The position numbers and the translations under genes were made by a program. A DNA stretch of 64,000 bases from Catellatospora tritici. Its GTDB lineage: Bacteria > Actinomycetota > Actinomycetes > Mycobacteriales > Micromonosporaceae. Shown here in pieces: positions 27,679 to 34,830 of this stretch (its first letter is position 1; each line of letters opens with the position of its first letter). Location of the stretch: the NCBI RefSeq assembly GCF_019083965.1, contig NZ_JAHRCY010000002.1, positions 682,001-746,000 of the forward strand. Direction: 5' to 3'. The notes beneath the pieces were generated by a model. The model was not told the origin of the DNA, did no database searches, and saw only the letters and a program-made list of their open reading frames with translations.

Positions 27679-27696
27679 TTCACCCGGGCGGGTGAG
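27679..27696. promoter_or_regulatory. Inverted repeat upstream of the bldN locus
   Basis: TTCACCCGGGCGGGTGAG, a dyad with one mismatch, about 190 nt before the first frame. A -10-like TATCAT is at 27817-27822. The dyad resembles a BldD box but its half-sites are 3 bp too far apart, so the binding protein is not identified. Confidence 0.35.
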
Positions 27697-27883
27697 ACCG
27701 ACACACATTGGCACACCGAGGGCGCCAAGCCGCACACGTTGTGCGACGAGGTCGCCCAGTACGCGGCAACATTTCGCTCCAGCGTTGGCTCCACACCGCT
27801 GAGTGACGTCGGCCCTTATCATCACCAGGGTCGACTCGCCCGTTTTGCCATGAGTCGACACCCCTCAGCCAGAGGAGGCCTTT

Positions 27884-28024
27884 GTGCCGGTTATCGCACT
27901 GAACGCGTGCCCCATGGGTGTTCAGCGGCTTATGGTGGAGATTGCCCGGTATGCCGGTAGCCGTTCGCGGCCGCCCGCAGCCCGGGGCGTATCGGACTGG
28001 GGGCACGCGGAGGTGGCGGGATGA
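27884..28024 (+). CDS. Possible 46-residue leader ORF upstream of bldN
   Basis: A small frame from GTG 27884 (VPVIALNACPMGVQRLMVEI...) with a very good AGAGGAGG 5 nt upstream and a stop that overlaps the bldN start (ATGA). GC at third positions is about 74%, lower than in the neighbouring proven genes, so coding is not certain. It could be a translated leader controlling bldN translation. No domain is recognised. Confidence 0.4.
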   Translation: MPVIALNACPMGVQRLMVEIARYAGSRSRPPAARGVSDWGHAEVAG

Positions 28025-28956
28025 GTTCTCTGTTCTACGGCGACGAGCTGATCACCAGTGAGGTGGCGTCGGCCCGCCGAGCCCTGGTCGACGGTCTGTC
28101 CGCCCTCCGTATCTCGCTCAACGAGATGCTCGCCACGGCGGTACGTGGCGACGGCGGCACCCAGCGCATCCGTACCCGGCAGACCAATGACGCCGCGACC
28201 CGGCACCAGCCGCCCGGCACCAAGCCGGTCGGCGGCCGTGTCACCGGCCGCACGGGCATGCCGACCCAGAGCGGCCCGCACGGCGCCGGCGCGTCCGACG
28301 GCGACACCGCGGTGCTGCCCTCGGTCGAGGAGCAGGGCACCGGCGGTGGCGGTGCCGGGCCGGTCTACCCCGACCGACCCGACCCCAGCGACGCCGCGCA
28401 CGAGGTGTGGACGCTGGTCGAGCGGGCCCAGCAGGGCGACGCCGAGGCGTTCGGCCTGATCTACGACCGGTACGTCGACACCGTCTTCCGGTTCATCTAC
28501 TTCCGGGTCGGCAACCGTCCGCTGGCCGAGGACCTGACCTCGGACACCTTCCTGCGCGCGCTCAAGCGCATCGGCAGCTTCACCTGGCAGGGCCGCGACC
28601 TGGGCGCCTGGCTGGTGACCATCGCGCGCAACCTGGTCGCCGACCACTTCAAGTCCGGCCGGTACCGGCTGGAGGTCACGACCGGCGACGTGCTCGACGC
28701 GGATCGGGAGGACCGGGGGCCCGAGGGGAGCCCGGAGACCGCGGTGGTGGACCACATCACCAACGTCGCGCTGCTGACGGCGGTCAAGCAGCTCAACCCC
28801 GAGCAGCAGGAGTGCATCGTGCTGCGGTTCCTGCAGGGCTTCTCGGTCGCCGAGACGGCCCAGGCGATGGGCAAGAACGAGGGCGCGATCAAGGCGCTGC
28901 AGTACCGCGCGGTCCGCGCCCTGGCCCGACTGCTTCCGGAGGGTTTCCAGCCGTGA
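28021..28956 (+). CDS. bldN: Developmental ECF sigma factor BldN
   Basis: A 311-residue sigma factor. The N-terminal 120 residues are not sigma-like and fit the pro-sequence of Streptomyces BldN, which is removed on activation. Region 2 is at about 135-205 (AEAFGLIYDRYVDTVFRFIY, LAEDLTSDTFLRALK); region 4 at about 250-305 (LNPEQQECIVLRFLQGFSVA then ETAQAMGKNEGAIKALQYR). A GGAGG is 7 nt before the ATG. The next large gene is a DUF5667 anti-sigma (rsbN), which supports the BldN assignment. In Streptomyces BldN directs chaplin and rodlin genes for aerial hyphae; here it more likely governs sporangium or spore formation. Confidence 0.87.
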   Translation: MSSLFYGDELITSEVASARRALVDGLSALRISLNEMLATAVRGDGGTQRIRTRQTNDAATRHQPPGTKPVGGRVTGRTGMPTQSGPHGAGASDGDTAVLPSVEEQGTGGGGAGPVYPDRPDPSDAAHEVWTLVERAQQGDAEAFGLIYDRYVDTVFRFIYFRVGNRPLAEDLTSDTFLRALKRIGSFTWQGRDLGAWLVTIARNLVADHFKSGRYRLEVTTGDVLDADREDRGPEGSPETAVVDHITNVALLTAVKQLNPEQQECIVLRFLQGFSVAETAQAMGKNEGAIKALQYRAVRALARLLPEGFQP

Positions 28957-29105
28957 ACGTGATTCACATCACTCTCTGCGGTGGCCTGGCCGCGGCGGGC
29001 GTAACTGATCGTGCCCTGATCGCGTTTGACCGGGTGCGAGCGGCATTCTCCACCGCCCTCGCAGTTTCAGTCACCGCGATCAGCGAAGGGGGGTGCCCGC
29101 GGTGA
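28953..29105 (+). CDS. Possible 50-residue ORF linking bldN and rsbN
   Basis: A frame from GTG 28953 (VNVIHITLCGGLAAAGVTD...) whose start overlaps the bldN stop (GTGA) and whose stop overlaps the rsbN start (GTGA). It therefore exactly fills the bldN-rsbN gap. GC3 is about 72%, modest for this genome, and no family is recognised. It may exist only to carry ribosomes from bldN to rsbN. Confidence 0.35.
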   Translation: MNVIHITLCGGLAAAGVTDRALIAFDRVRAAFSTALAVSVTAISEGGCPR

Positions 29106-30160
29106 ACACCTCCTTGTTCGATCGCCGGCGCGCCGAGCGCTTCGCCCAGCTACTCGACGAGGCCAACGGCGGCCGCCGTCACCACACCCGTTCCCGCGTC
29201 GACGACCAGCTCACCGAGCTGGTGGCGGTCGGACAGCAGCTGCAGACCGTCACGCTGCCCGGCACGCCCGACGCCTCGTTCAAGCGCGACCTTCGCGCCC
29301 AGCTGATCGCCACCGCGCAGCGGGACGGCATCGGCGTCACCGCCCGACCCGAGACGGAGGACCGGCGCTCCACGGCCGGTTGGCCGGCGCGCACCGGGCG
29401 GGCCCGCGCCCGGGGCGCGATCGTGGTCGGTATCGCCGCCGGCACGCTGGCGCTGTCCGGCGTGTCGGTGGCGAGCGGTGACGCGATCCCCGGCGACACG
29501 CTGTACGGCGTGAAGCGCTCGACGGAGAAGGCACAGCTGGCCCTGGCCGGTTCCGACCTCAGCCGCGGCCGCCTCTACCTCGAGTTCGCCCGCACCCGCC
29601 TGCAGGAGGCCCACGCCGTACGCGGGGCCGAGGGCTTCGGCGACGCGCTGCGCGACATGGACGGCGACACCCGACAGGGCGTCAAGATGCTGCTCACCTC
29701 CGCGATCGAACGCCGCGACACCGGGTCCCTGGACGCGGTGGACCGGTTCGTCACCGATCAGCGGATGCTCGTGGCGCAGCTGCTCGACGACGCCACGGGT
29801 ACCGCCCGCGACAAGGTGACCGACTCGCTGCGCCTGCTCGACCAGATCGAGAAGCGCTCGGCCGACGCCCGTACGGCGATGGCCTGCGGCGCGGCCTCGG
29901 TCGGCAGCGACAAGCTGGGTGCCGTCCCCGGCGCCTGCGTCAACGTCAGCACCCAGCCGCAGCAGCCGACCCAGCAGCACACGCCGGAGCCGGTCAAGGA
30001 GAACAACGGCAAGCCCAGCGGTAACGGGCCCAACCCGTCGACCTCCCCGGCCCCGTCGGCCAGCGCGACCCCGGCCCCGGCCGGGGAGCAGACGCCGGCG
30101 CCGCAGGAGGAGGGCCTGCTCGACGAGCTGGGCCGCATCCTCGGGGGCCTGCTCGGCTGA
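29102..30160 (+). CDS. rsbN: Anti-sigma factor RsbN (DUF5667 domain protein)
   Basis: A 352-residue single-pass membrane protein. Residues 1-95 are cytoplasmic (SLFDRRRAERFAQLLDEANG) and would bind sigma BldN; about 100-122 is the membrane helix (GAIVVGIAAGTLALSGVSVA). The outer DUF5667 part begins ASGDAIPGDTLYGVKRSTEK and continues as helices; the last 80 residues are Pro/Ser/Gln-rich. GTG 29102 is chosen because GGGGGG lies 8 nt upstream; GTG 29093 would be too close to it. In Streptomyces RsbN holds BldN inactive. Confidence 0.87.
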   Translation: MNTSLFDRRRAERFAQLLDEANGGRRHHTRSRVDDQLTELVAVGQQLQTVTLPGTPDASFKRDLRAQLIATAQRDGIGVTARPETEDRRSTAGWPARTGRARARGAIVVGIAAGTLALSGVSVASGDAIPGDTLYGVKRSTEKAQLALAGSDLSRGRLYLEFARTRLQEAHAVRGAEGFGDALRDMDGDTRQGVKMLLTSAIERRDTGSLDAVDRFVTDQRMLVAQLLDDATGTARDKVTDSLRLLDQIEKRSADARTAMACGAASVGSDKLGAVPGACVNVSTQPQQPTQQHTPEPVKENNGKPSGNGPNPSTSPAPSASATPAPAGEQTPAPQEEGLLDELGRILGGLLG

Positions 30161-30180
30161 TCGGGCGACCGCACGGAACT

Positions 30181-30211
30181 GGGGCGCGATGCCGAACGGG
30201 CATCGCGCCCC
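30181..30211 (+). terminator. bldN-rsbN terminator
   Basis: A perfect 13-bp stem (30181-30193 with 30199-30211) and 5-nt loop, 21 nt after the rsbN stop. Confidence 0.75.
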
Positions 30212-30217
30212 TAGGCT
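30212..30217 (+). promoter_or_regulatory. Putative -10 of the HAD-IB gene
   Basis: TAGGCT directly after the terminator hairpin, about 47 nt before the ATG at 30264, which has its own GAGGAG site. Confidence 0.35.
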
Positions 30218-30263
30218 GTGAGAGAGCTCGCAGGAAGTTGCGGGCAGGGGTAGAGGAGATCCG

Positions 30264-31145
30264 ATGGCGCGCAGGCAGAGGTCAGCTCCGCTCGACGAGG
30301 CGGTGCTGGTGGCGCAGCCGCCACTGGCCGCCGCGGAGCTGGCGCCGACCGCGCAGCCCGCCCAGGACCGCACCGGGGCCGCGTTCTTCGACGTCGACAA
30401 CACGATGATGCAGGGCGCCTCGCTGTACTACTTCGCCCGCGGCCTGGCCGCGCGGCGCTACTTCACCACCATCGACCTGGCCCGGTTCGCCATCAGCCAG
30501 GCTCGGTTCCGGCTGCTGGCCGCCGAGCACGCCGGCGACATGGACCGCGCCCGTGAGGCGGCGCTGTCCTTCGTCAAGGGCTGGCAGGTCGAGGAGATGC
30601 AGCGGCTCAGCGAGGAGATCTTCGACGAGCTGATGGCCGACCGGATCTGGTCGGGCACCCGGGCACTGGCCGACGCGCACCTGGCCTCGGGCCAGCGGGT
30701 GTGGCTGGTCACCGCGGCCCCGGTCGAGCTGGGCCGGGTCATCGCGACCCGGCTGGGCCTGACCGGTGCGCTGGGCACGGTCGCCGAGATCCGCGACGGC
30801 GCGTACACCGGGCGGCTGGTGGGCGAGATGATGCACGGGCCGAACAAGGCCAACGCCGTCGAGGCGCTGGCCGCGGCCGAAGGACTGGACCTTTCCCGCT
30901 GTACCGCGTACAGCGACTCGATCAACGACGTGCCGATGCTGACCACCGTCGGCCGGGCGGTCGCGGTCAACCCGGACAGCGCGCTGCGCCGGATGGCCCG
31001 CAGCCAGGGCTGGGAGGTGCGCGACTTCCGCAGCGGCCGCAACGCCGCCAAGGTGGCCGTGCCGGTGGTGCTGGGCGCGGGCATGGTGGCCGGCGCCGTG
31101 GTCGGCGGAATGGCTCTGAGCAGGCGGAGGAAGAAGGCTCTGTGA
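30264..31145 (+). CDS. HAD-IB family phosphatase (SerB-like)
   Basis: A 293-residue protein. After a 35-residue N-terminal extension comes motif I AAFFDVDNTMMQGASLYYF (nucleophile Asp), motif II VWLVTAAPVELG, and motif III/IV CTAYSDSINDVPML. The C-terminus has a membrane-like helix (VAVPVVLGAGMVAGAVVGGM) and a basic end (SRRRKKAL), so it may be membrane-tethered. This HAD-IB family includes phosphoserine phosphatases and lipid phosphatases; the acyltransferase and epimerase nearby make a lipid role possible. It overlaps the next gene (GTGA). Confidence 0.88.
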   Translation: MARRQRSAPLDEAVLVAQPPLAAAELAPTAQPAQDRTGAAFFDVDNTMMQGASLYYFARGLAARRYFTTIDLARFAISQARFRLLAAEHAGDMDRAREAALSFVKGWQVEEMQRLSEEIFDELMADRIWSGTRALADAHLASGQRVWLVTAAPVELGRVIATRLGLTGALGTVAEIRDGAYTGRLVGEMMHGPNKANAVEALAAAEGLDLSRCTAYSDSINDVPMLTTVGRAVAVNPDSALRRMARSQGWEVRDFRSGRNAAKVAVPVVLGAGMVAGAVVGGMALSRRRKKAL

Positions 31146-32299
31146 CCGACACCGGGGGGCTGCGGCAGGCGGACATGGGTGCCGCCGACGGGGAGTCGAC
31201 GAAGGGCCGTTCCGGGCCGTCCAGACGGGCGATCGGCGGGGCGGTCGCCCTGGTGGCGGCGCTGGGCGCCGCCGGCGCGCTGCTGGTCCTCGATCCCGGG
31301 TCCGATGATCCCGGCCGGTCGAAGGACGGCACGCCCGAGCTGGCGGCGGGCGGGGCGGTGACCGAGCTGCCGGGCACGCTGCCCGACGGCGCGCCGTACA
31401 CCCCGGTGTATTTCCTGGACGCGCAGCGGTCGGTGGGCACGGCGCCCACGGCCGACGAGGCCTCCATCCGGCTGCTGCTGCTCGGCGGCGGCCAGCAGCG
31501 GGTGCTGGACACGGTGCCGCGCGAGCGGGCACCCGAGTTCGCCGGTTTCACCACCGACGGCACCACCCTGGCCTGGCTGGAGCTGACCTCCGACAAGGAG
31601 GGTGCCGCGCACACCCGGGTGATGGCCGCGACCCTGGCCGCCGGGGCGCCGCGCGAACTCACCGCCGACACCGGCAACGTGCTTCTGTTCGACAAGCAGG
31701 GCGACCTGAGCCTGCACGACGGGCAGCTGAGCTGGATCTCCGACATCGGCAAGGCCGACGTGTCGGCGGTGTACACCCTGCCGCTGACCGGCGGCAAGCC
31801 GCAGCGGCTCGAGGTGCCCGGGGCCTGGTCGATCAGCGCGTGGCCGTGGCTGGTCAGCGAGGACACCGCCGACGGCACCCCGGTGCGGCTGCGCGACCTG
31901 GTCGGCGGAGCCGAGACCACCGTCGCCGCGCACAGCGGCGAGATGCTGTCCTGCTCCCCCACCTGGTGCCGGTCGAGCACCATCGGCAGCGACGACGCGA
32001 CCACCACCATCGAGCTACGACGGCCGGACGGCAGCGGCGCGGTCCGCACCGCCACCGGCAGCGTCGCCGCCGCGGTCACCGACATCGCCATGCTGGACCG
32101 GTACGAGGTCTACTCCCGCGCCGCCTCCGACTACTCCGCCACCGAGCTGCTGCTGTTCGACCTGAAGACCGGCAGGCTGTCCCGGGTCGCCCCGGTCGCC
32201 AACCAGGTCGTGGCGCGCGACGGGGTGCTGTGGTGGTCCACCGGCGACAACGAGACCCTCAAGTGGCACGTGCTGAACCTGCACGCGCTGGCGCTGTAG
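31142..32299 (+). CDS. Membrane-anchored beta-propeller-like protein
   Basis: A 385-residue protein with a cytoplasmic N-terminus of about 28 residues, one membrane helix (about 30-50, AIGGAVALVAALGAAGALLV), and an outer domain of about 320 residues. That domain has repeated strand-rich units like a TolB/WD40-type propeller (GTTLAWLEL, GQLSWISDIG, DGVLWWSTGDN). It is translationally coupled to the HAD-IB gene, suggesting a joint function. No catalytic motif is seen. Confidence 0.75.
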   Translation: MTDTGGLRQADMGAADGESTKGRSGPSRRAIGGAVALVAALGAAGALLVLDPGSDDPGRSKDGTPELAAGGAVTELPGTLPDGAPYTPVYFLDAQRSVGTAPTADEASIRLLLLGGGQQRVLDTVPRERAPEFAGFTTDGTTLAWLELTSDKEGAAHTRVMAATLAAGAPRELTADTGNVLLFDKQGDLSLHDGQLSWISDIGKADVSAVYTLPLTGGKPQRLEVPGAWSISAWPWLVSEDTADGTPVRLRDLVGGAETTVAAHSGEMLSCSPTWCRSSTIGSDDATTTIELRRPDGSGAVRTATGSVAAAVTDIAMLDRYEVYSRAASDYSATELLLFDLKTGRLSRVAPVANQVVARDGVLWWSTGDNETLKWHVLNLHALAL

Positions 32300-32308
32300 C
32301 CGCCCGGC

Positions 32309-33169
32309 CTACGGGCCGAAGGCGTCCGGCCGCAGCTCCAGCAGCTCGTTCAGCATGCCCTGGATCGTCTCGCGCACGTGGTCGGCCAGATTGAACACGA
32401 CCGCGGGGTCGTCGGCGCGGTCGGCGTACGGTTCGGTGTCGATGGGCTCGCCGAACCGGATCAGCCACTTGCTCGGCAGCGGCACCAGCCCCAGCGGCCC
32501 CAGCCACGGAAACGTCGGCGTGACCGGGAAGTACGGCGCGCCGATCAGCCGGGCCAGCGGCTTGATGTCACCCAGCAGCGGGTAGATCTCCTCGGCGCCG
32601 ACGATCGCGACCGGCACGATCGGCCTGCGGGTGCGCAGCGCCGCCGACACGAACCCGCCCCGGCCGAACCGCTGCAGCTTGTACCGGTCGGTGAACTTCT
32701 TGCCGACGCCCTTGAACCCCTCCGGGAAGACGCCGACCAGCTCGTCGGCCTCCAGCAGCCGCTCGACGTCGGGGTTGCAGGCCAGCGTGGCGCCGGACTT
32801 GCGGGCCAGCTCCGACACGAACGGCAGCTTGAACACGAAGTCGGCGCCGAGCAGCCGCAGGTGCCGGTGCGCCGGGTGCTCGTCGTGGCAGGCCACGGTC
32901 AGCATCAGCGCGTCCAGGGCGATGGTGCCGGAGTGGTTGCCGACGACCAGCGCGCCGCCCTCGGCGGGCAGGTTCTTGACGTCGAGCACCTCGGTGCGGA
33001 ACCAGTCGCGGTAGAGCAGCCGCAGCACGGGCTGGAACACCTGCTCGGTGAGCTCGGGATCGAACCCGAACTCGTCCACCCGGTACTGGCCGGACAGGCG
33101 GCGGCGGAGGAAGGCCAGGCCGGAGGCGACCCGGTTGTCGAACTCGTCGGCGAGCTCGGGGACGGTCAC
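32309..33169 (-). CDS. Lysophospholipid acyltransferase-family protein
   Basis: A 286-residue glycerolipid acyltransferase (PlsC-like). Motif I is VVGNHSGTIALDALML with the His...Asp spacing altered (H-S-G-T-I-A-L-D); motif III is GVFPEGFKGVGK; the segment PIVPVAIVGAEEIYPL follows. It would transfer an acyl chain to a lysolipid at the inner membrane. GTG start overlaps the stop of the upstream epimerase gene, so both are one unit. Confidence 0.88.
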   Translation of the reverse strand: MTVPELADEFDNRVASGLAFLRRRLSGQYRVDEFGFDPELTEQVFQPVLRLLYRDWFRTEVLDVKNLPAEGGALVVGNHSGTIALDALMLTVACHDEHPAHRHLRLLGADFVFKLPFVSELARKSGATLACNPDVERLLEADELVGVFPEGFKGVGKKFTDRYKLQRFGRGGFVSAALRTRRPIVPVAIVGAEEIYPLLGDIKPLARLIGAPYFPVTPTFPWLGPLGLVPLPSKWLIRFGEPIDTEPYADRADDPAVVFNLADHVRETIQGMLNELLELRPDAFGP

Positions 33170-34245
33170 GGCGTCCTCCCTGCGCGTACCGAGCGGATCA
33201 TTTCGAGCAGCCGCCGCTCTGTCTCGGCCAACCGGCCCGGGGTGAGCACGGCGTCGCCGCGCTGGGCCCGGACGAAGTCGTCGAAGGCCTCGGCGGTGGA
33301 GCGGGGCGTGAACCCATACTGCTCGGTCAGGCGGGCGGTGTCGACCACCCGGCCGTGCACGAACAGGTCGACCTGGTCCAGGCTGCGCAGCCCGTTGACG
33401 CCCCGACCGTAGACCGCGGCGGCCTGCAGGATGCCCTCGGGCACCGGCAGCGCGATGCGCCCGAGGCGGCGGATGGCCTGGGAGAGCGTGATGGTGCCCG
33501 GCCCGGCCACGTTGAACACGCCCTGGTGGTCCTCGACCACCGACCGGTACAGCAGCTCCAGCGCGTCGTCGACGTGGATGAACTGCAGTCGCGGGTCGCG
33601 GCCCAGCACCGTCGGCACGACCGGCTGCGCCAGCAGCTGCAGCAGCCCGGTGTCCGGCCGCGGGCCGACGAACGGGGTGAAGCGCAGCACCGTGGTGGTG
33701 ACCCGGGGATTGCGGCGCCGGAAGCCCCGCACGTAGCCCTCGATGTCGAGGATGTCGCGGGCGTATCCGCCGCGCGGCACGGCCCGGGGTTCGGTGTCCT
33801 CGGTGAACACCGCCGGGTCGCGGAACGACGCGCCGTAGGCGGCGGTCGACGAGCGCAGCACCAGCCGCCGCAGCGACGGCATCTGCTGGCACGCGGCGAG
33901 TAGCTGCATGGTGCCGATGACGTTCTGGTCCTTCATCGCCGCCCGGCCACCCTTGCCGTCGGGCGAGGAGACCACGGCCAGGTGCACCAGTGCCTCGGCG
34001 CCCAGGTCGATCAGCTCCGCCGCGCCTTCGGTGAGGTCGATGCGGTGCACCCGTACGCCGCGCAGCAACGGGCGCAGCTCGCTGGGCGGGTCGGCGCGGT
34101 CCACGCCGATCACGCGCACCACCCCGGGGGTGGCCGCGATGCGCGCGGCGATGGTCGCCCCGAGAAACCGGCTGATGCCGGTGACGATGACGACCCGGGG
34201 AGCGCGCACGCGGTCTCCGGCCGGGCCGGTCTCTACCGCGGTCAT
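33166..34245 (-). CDS. NAD-dependent epimerase/dehydratase (extended SDR)
   Basis: A 359-residue extended short-chain dehydrogenase. The cofactor motif is VVIVTGISRFLGATIAARIA (TGxxxxxG), followed by acidic VIGVDRADPP that favours NAD. A catalytic Ser-x(n)-Tyr region lies in LRSSTAAYGASF, and GYARDILDIEGYVRG follows. GGGGAGG precedes the ATG. It is coupled to the acyltransferase, and this pair next to bS22 and the excisionase-like HTH matches a conserved actinobacterial order near bldN. Substrate unknown. Confidence 0.88.
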   Translation of the reverse strand: MTAVETGPAGDRVRAPRVVIVTGISRFLGATIAARIAATPGVVRVIGVDRADPPSELRPLLRGVRVHRIDLTEGAAELIDLGAEALVHLAVVSSPDGKGGRAAMKDQNVIGTMQLLAACQQMPSLRRLVLRSSTAAYGASFRDPAVFTEDTEPRAVPRGGYARDILDIEGYVRGFRRRNPRVTTTVLRFTPFVGPRPDTGLLQLLAQPVVPTVLGRDPRLQFIHVDDALELLYRSVVEDHQGVFNVAGPGTITLSQAIRRLGRIALPVPEGILQAAAVYGRGVNGLRSLDQVDLFVHGRVVDTARLTEQYGFTPRSTAEAFDDFVRAQRGDAVLTPGRLAETERRLLEMIRSVRAGRTP

Positions 34246-34311
34246 GACGCGCCTCCCCGGGGCGGCGAAGTTCGATGCCCAGCCGGAACAGTCACAGCCC
34301 GGGCAGACGCA

Positions 34312-34413
34312 CTACTTGCCGAGACGACGACGCTGAACGCGGGTCTTGCGCAGCAGCTTGCGGTGCTTCTTCTTCGCCATGCGCTTGCGGCGCTTCTTGA
34401 CCACGGAGCCCAT
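34312..34413 (-). CDS. Small ribosomal subunit protein bS22 (AURKAIP1/COX24-like)
   Basis: A 33-residue, very basic protein beginning [19 protein letters not shown] and ending RRRLGK. It matches the actinobacterial 30S protein bS22 found in mycobacterial ribosomes, also known as the AURKAIP1/COX24 domain protein. It is too small for most gene finders. The 98-nt gap before the next gene and 66 nt after it hold nothing else recognised. Confidence 0.9.
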   Translation of the reverse strand: MGSVVKKRRKRMAKKKHRKLLRKTRVQRRRLGK

Positions 34414-34510
34414 ACGGCATCCCTCTCGACGTTGACGGTGGTGGAACCCGTTCAGGGTAGCCGAGCAGCCGCAGTTGCACGTCCAGGGGGTTGTGCCTGA
34501 GCGCTCGGTC

Positions 34511-34711
34511 TCACAGCGCCGCGCGCAGATACTCCTGAACCGCCTGCTCGGGGACCCGGAACGACCTGCCCACCCGCACCGCCGACAGCTCGCCGGAGTG
34601 CACCAGCCGGTAGACGGTCATCTTCGACACCCGCATGAGCGTGGCCACCTCGGCGACGGTGAGGAACCTGACTTCCGCCAGTCGAGCGTCCTGTCGCGCT
34701 GATCCGATCAT
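34511..34711 (-). CDS. Excisionase/MerR-like DNA-binding protein (small HTH)
   Basis: A 66-residue winged-HTH protein of the excisionase (HTH_17) family: [20 protein letters not shown] then [20 protein letters not shown]. The family contains phage excisionases and the developmental regulator BldC. ATG 34711 is chosen since AGAGGAGG lies 11 nt upstream; a longer frame would begin inside that site. Its place beside bS22 near bldN fits a conserved actinobacterial neighbourhood, so it is a chromosomal regulator rather than a mobile-element gene. Confidence 0.88.
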   Translation of the reverse strand: MIGSARQDARLAEVRFLTVAEVATLMRVSKMTVYRLVHSGELSAVRVGRSFRVPEQAVQEYLRAAL

Positions 34712-34830
34712 GACCAGCCCCACCTCCTCTGGCACAGGGCGGCCGGTGGTGGATGTGTCGCGGCCGTGGCTTCCTGTGTATTGAGTACGGTACCGGGACC
34801 ATTGTTACCGATGCGAGGCTTTCGTCAAGA

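Noticed and set aside
27679-27696. BldD box upstream of bldN
   Set aside because: The half-sites are right in sequence but 3 bp too far apart for the BldD consensus; kept only as an unassigned dyad.
34511-34711. Excisionase of a mobile element
   Set aside because: No integrase or attachment site is near, and the gene sits in a conserved chromosomal neighbourhood beside bS22.
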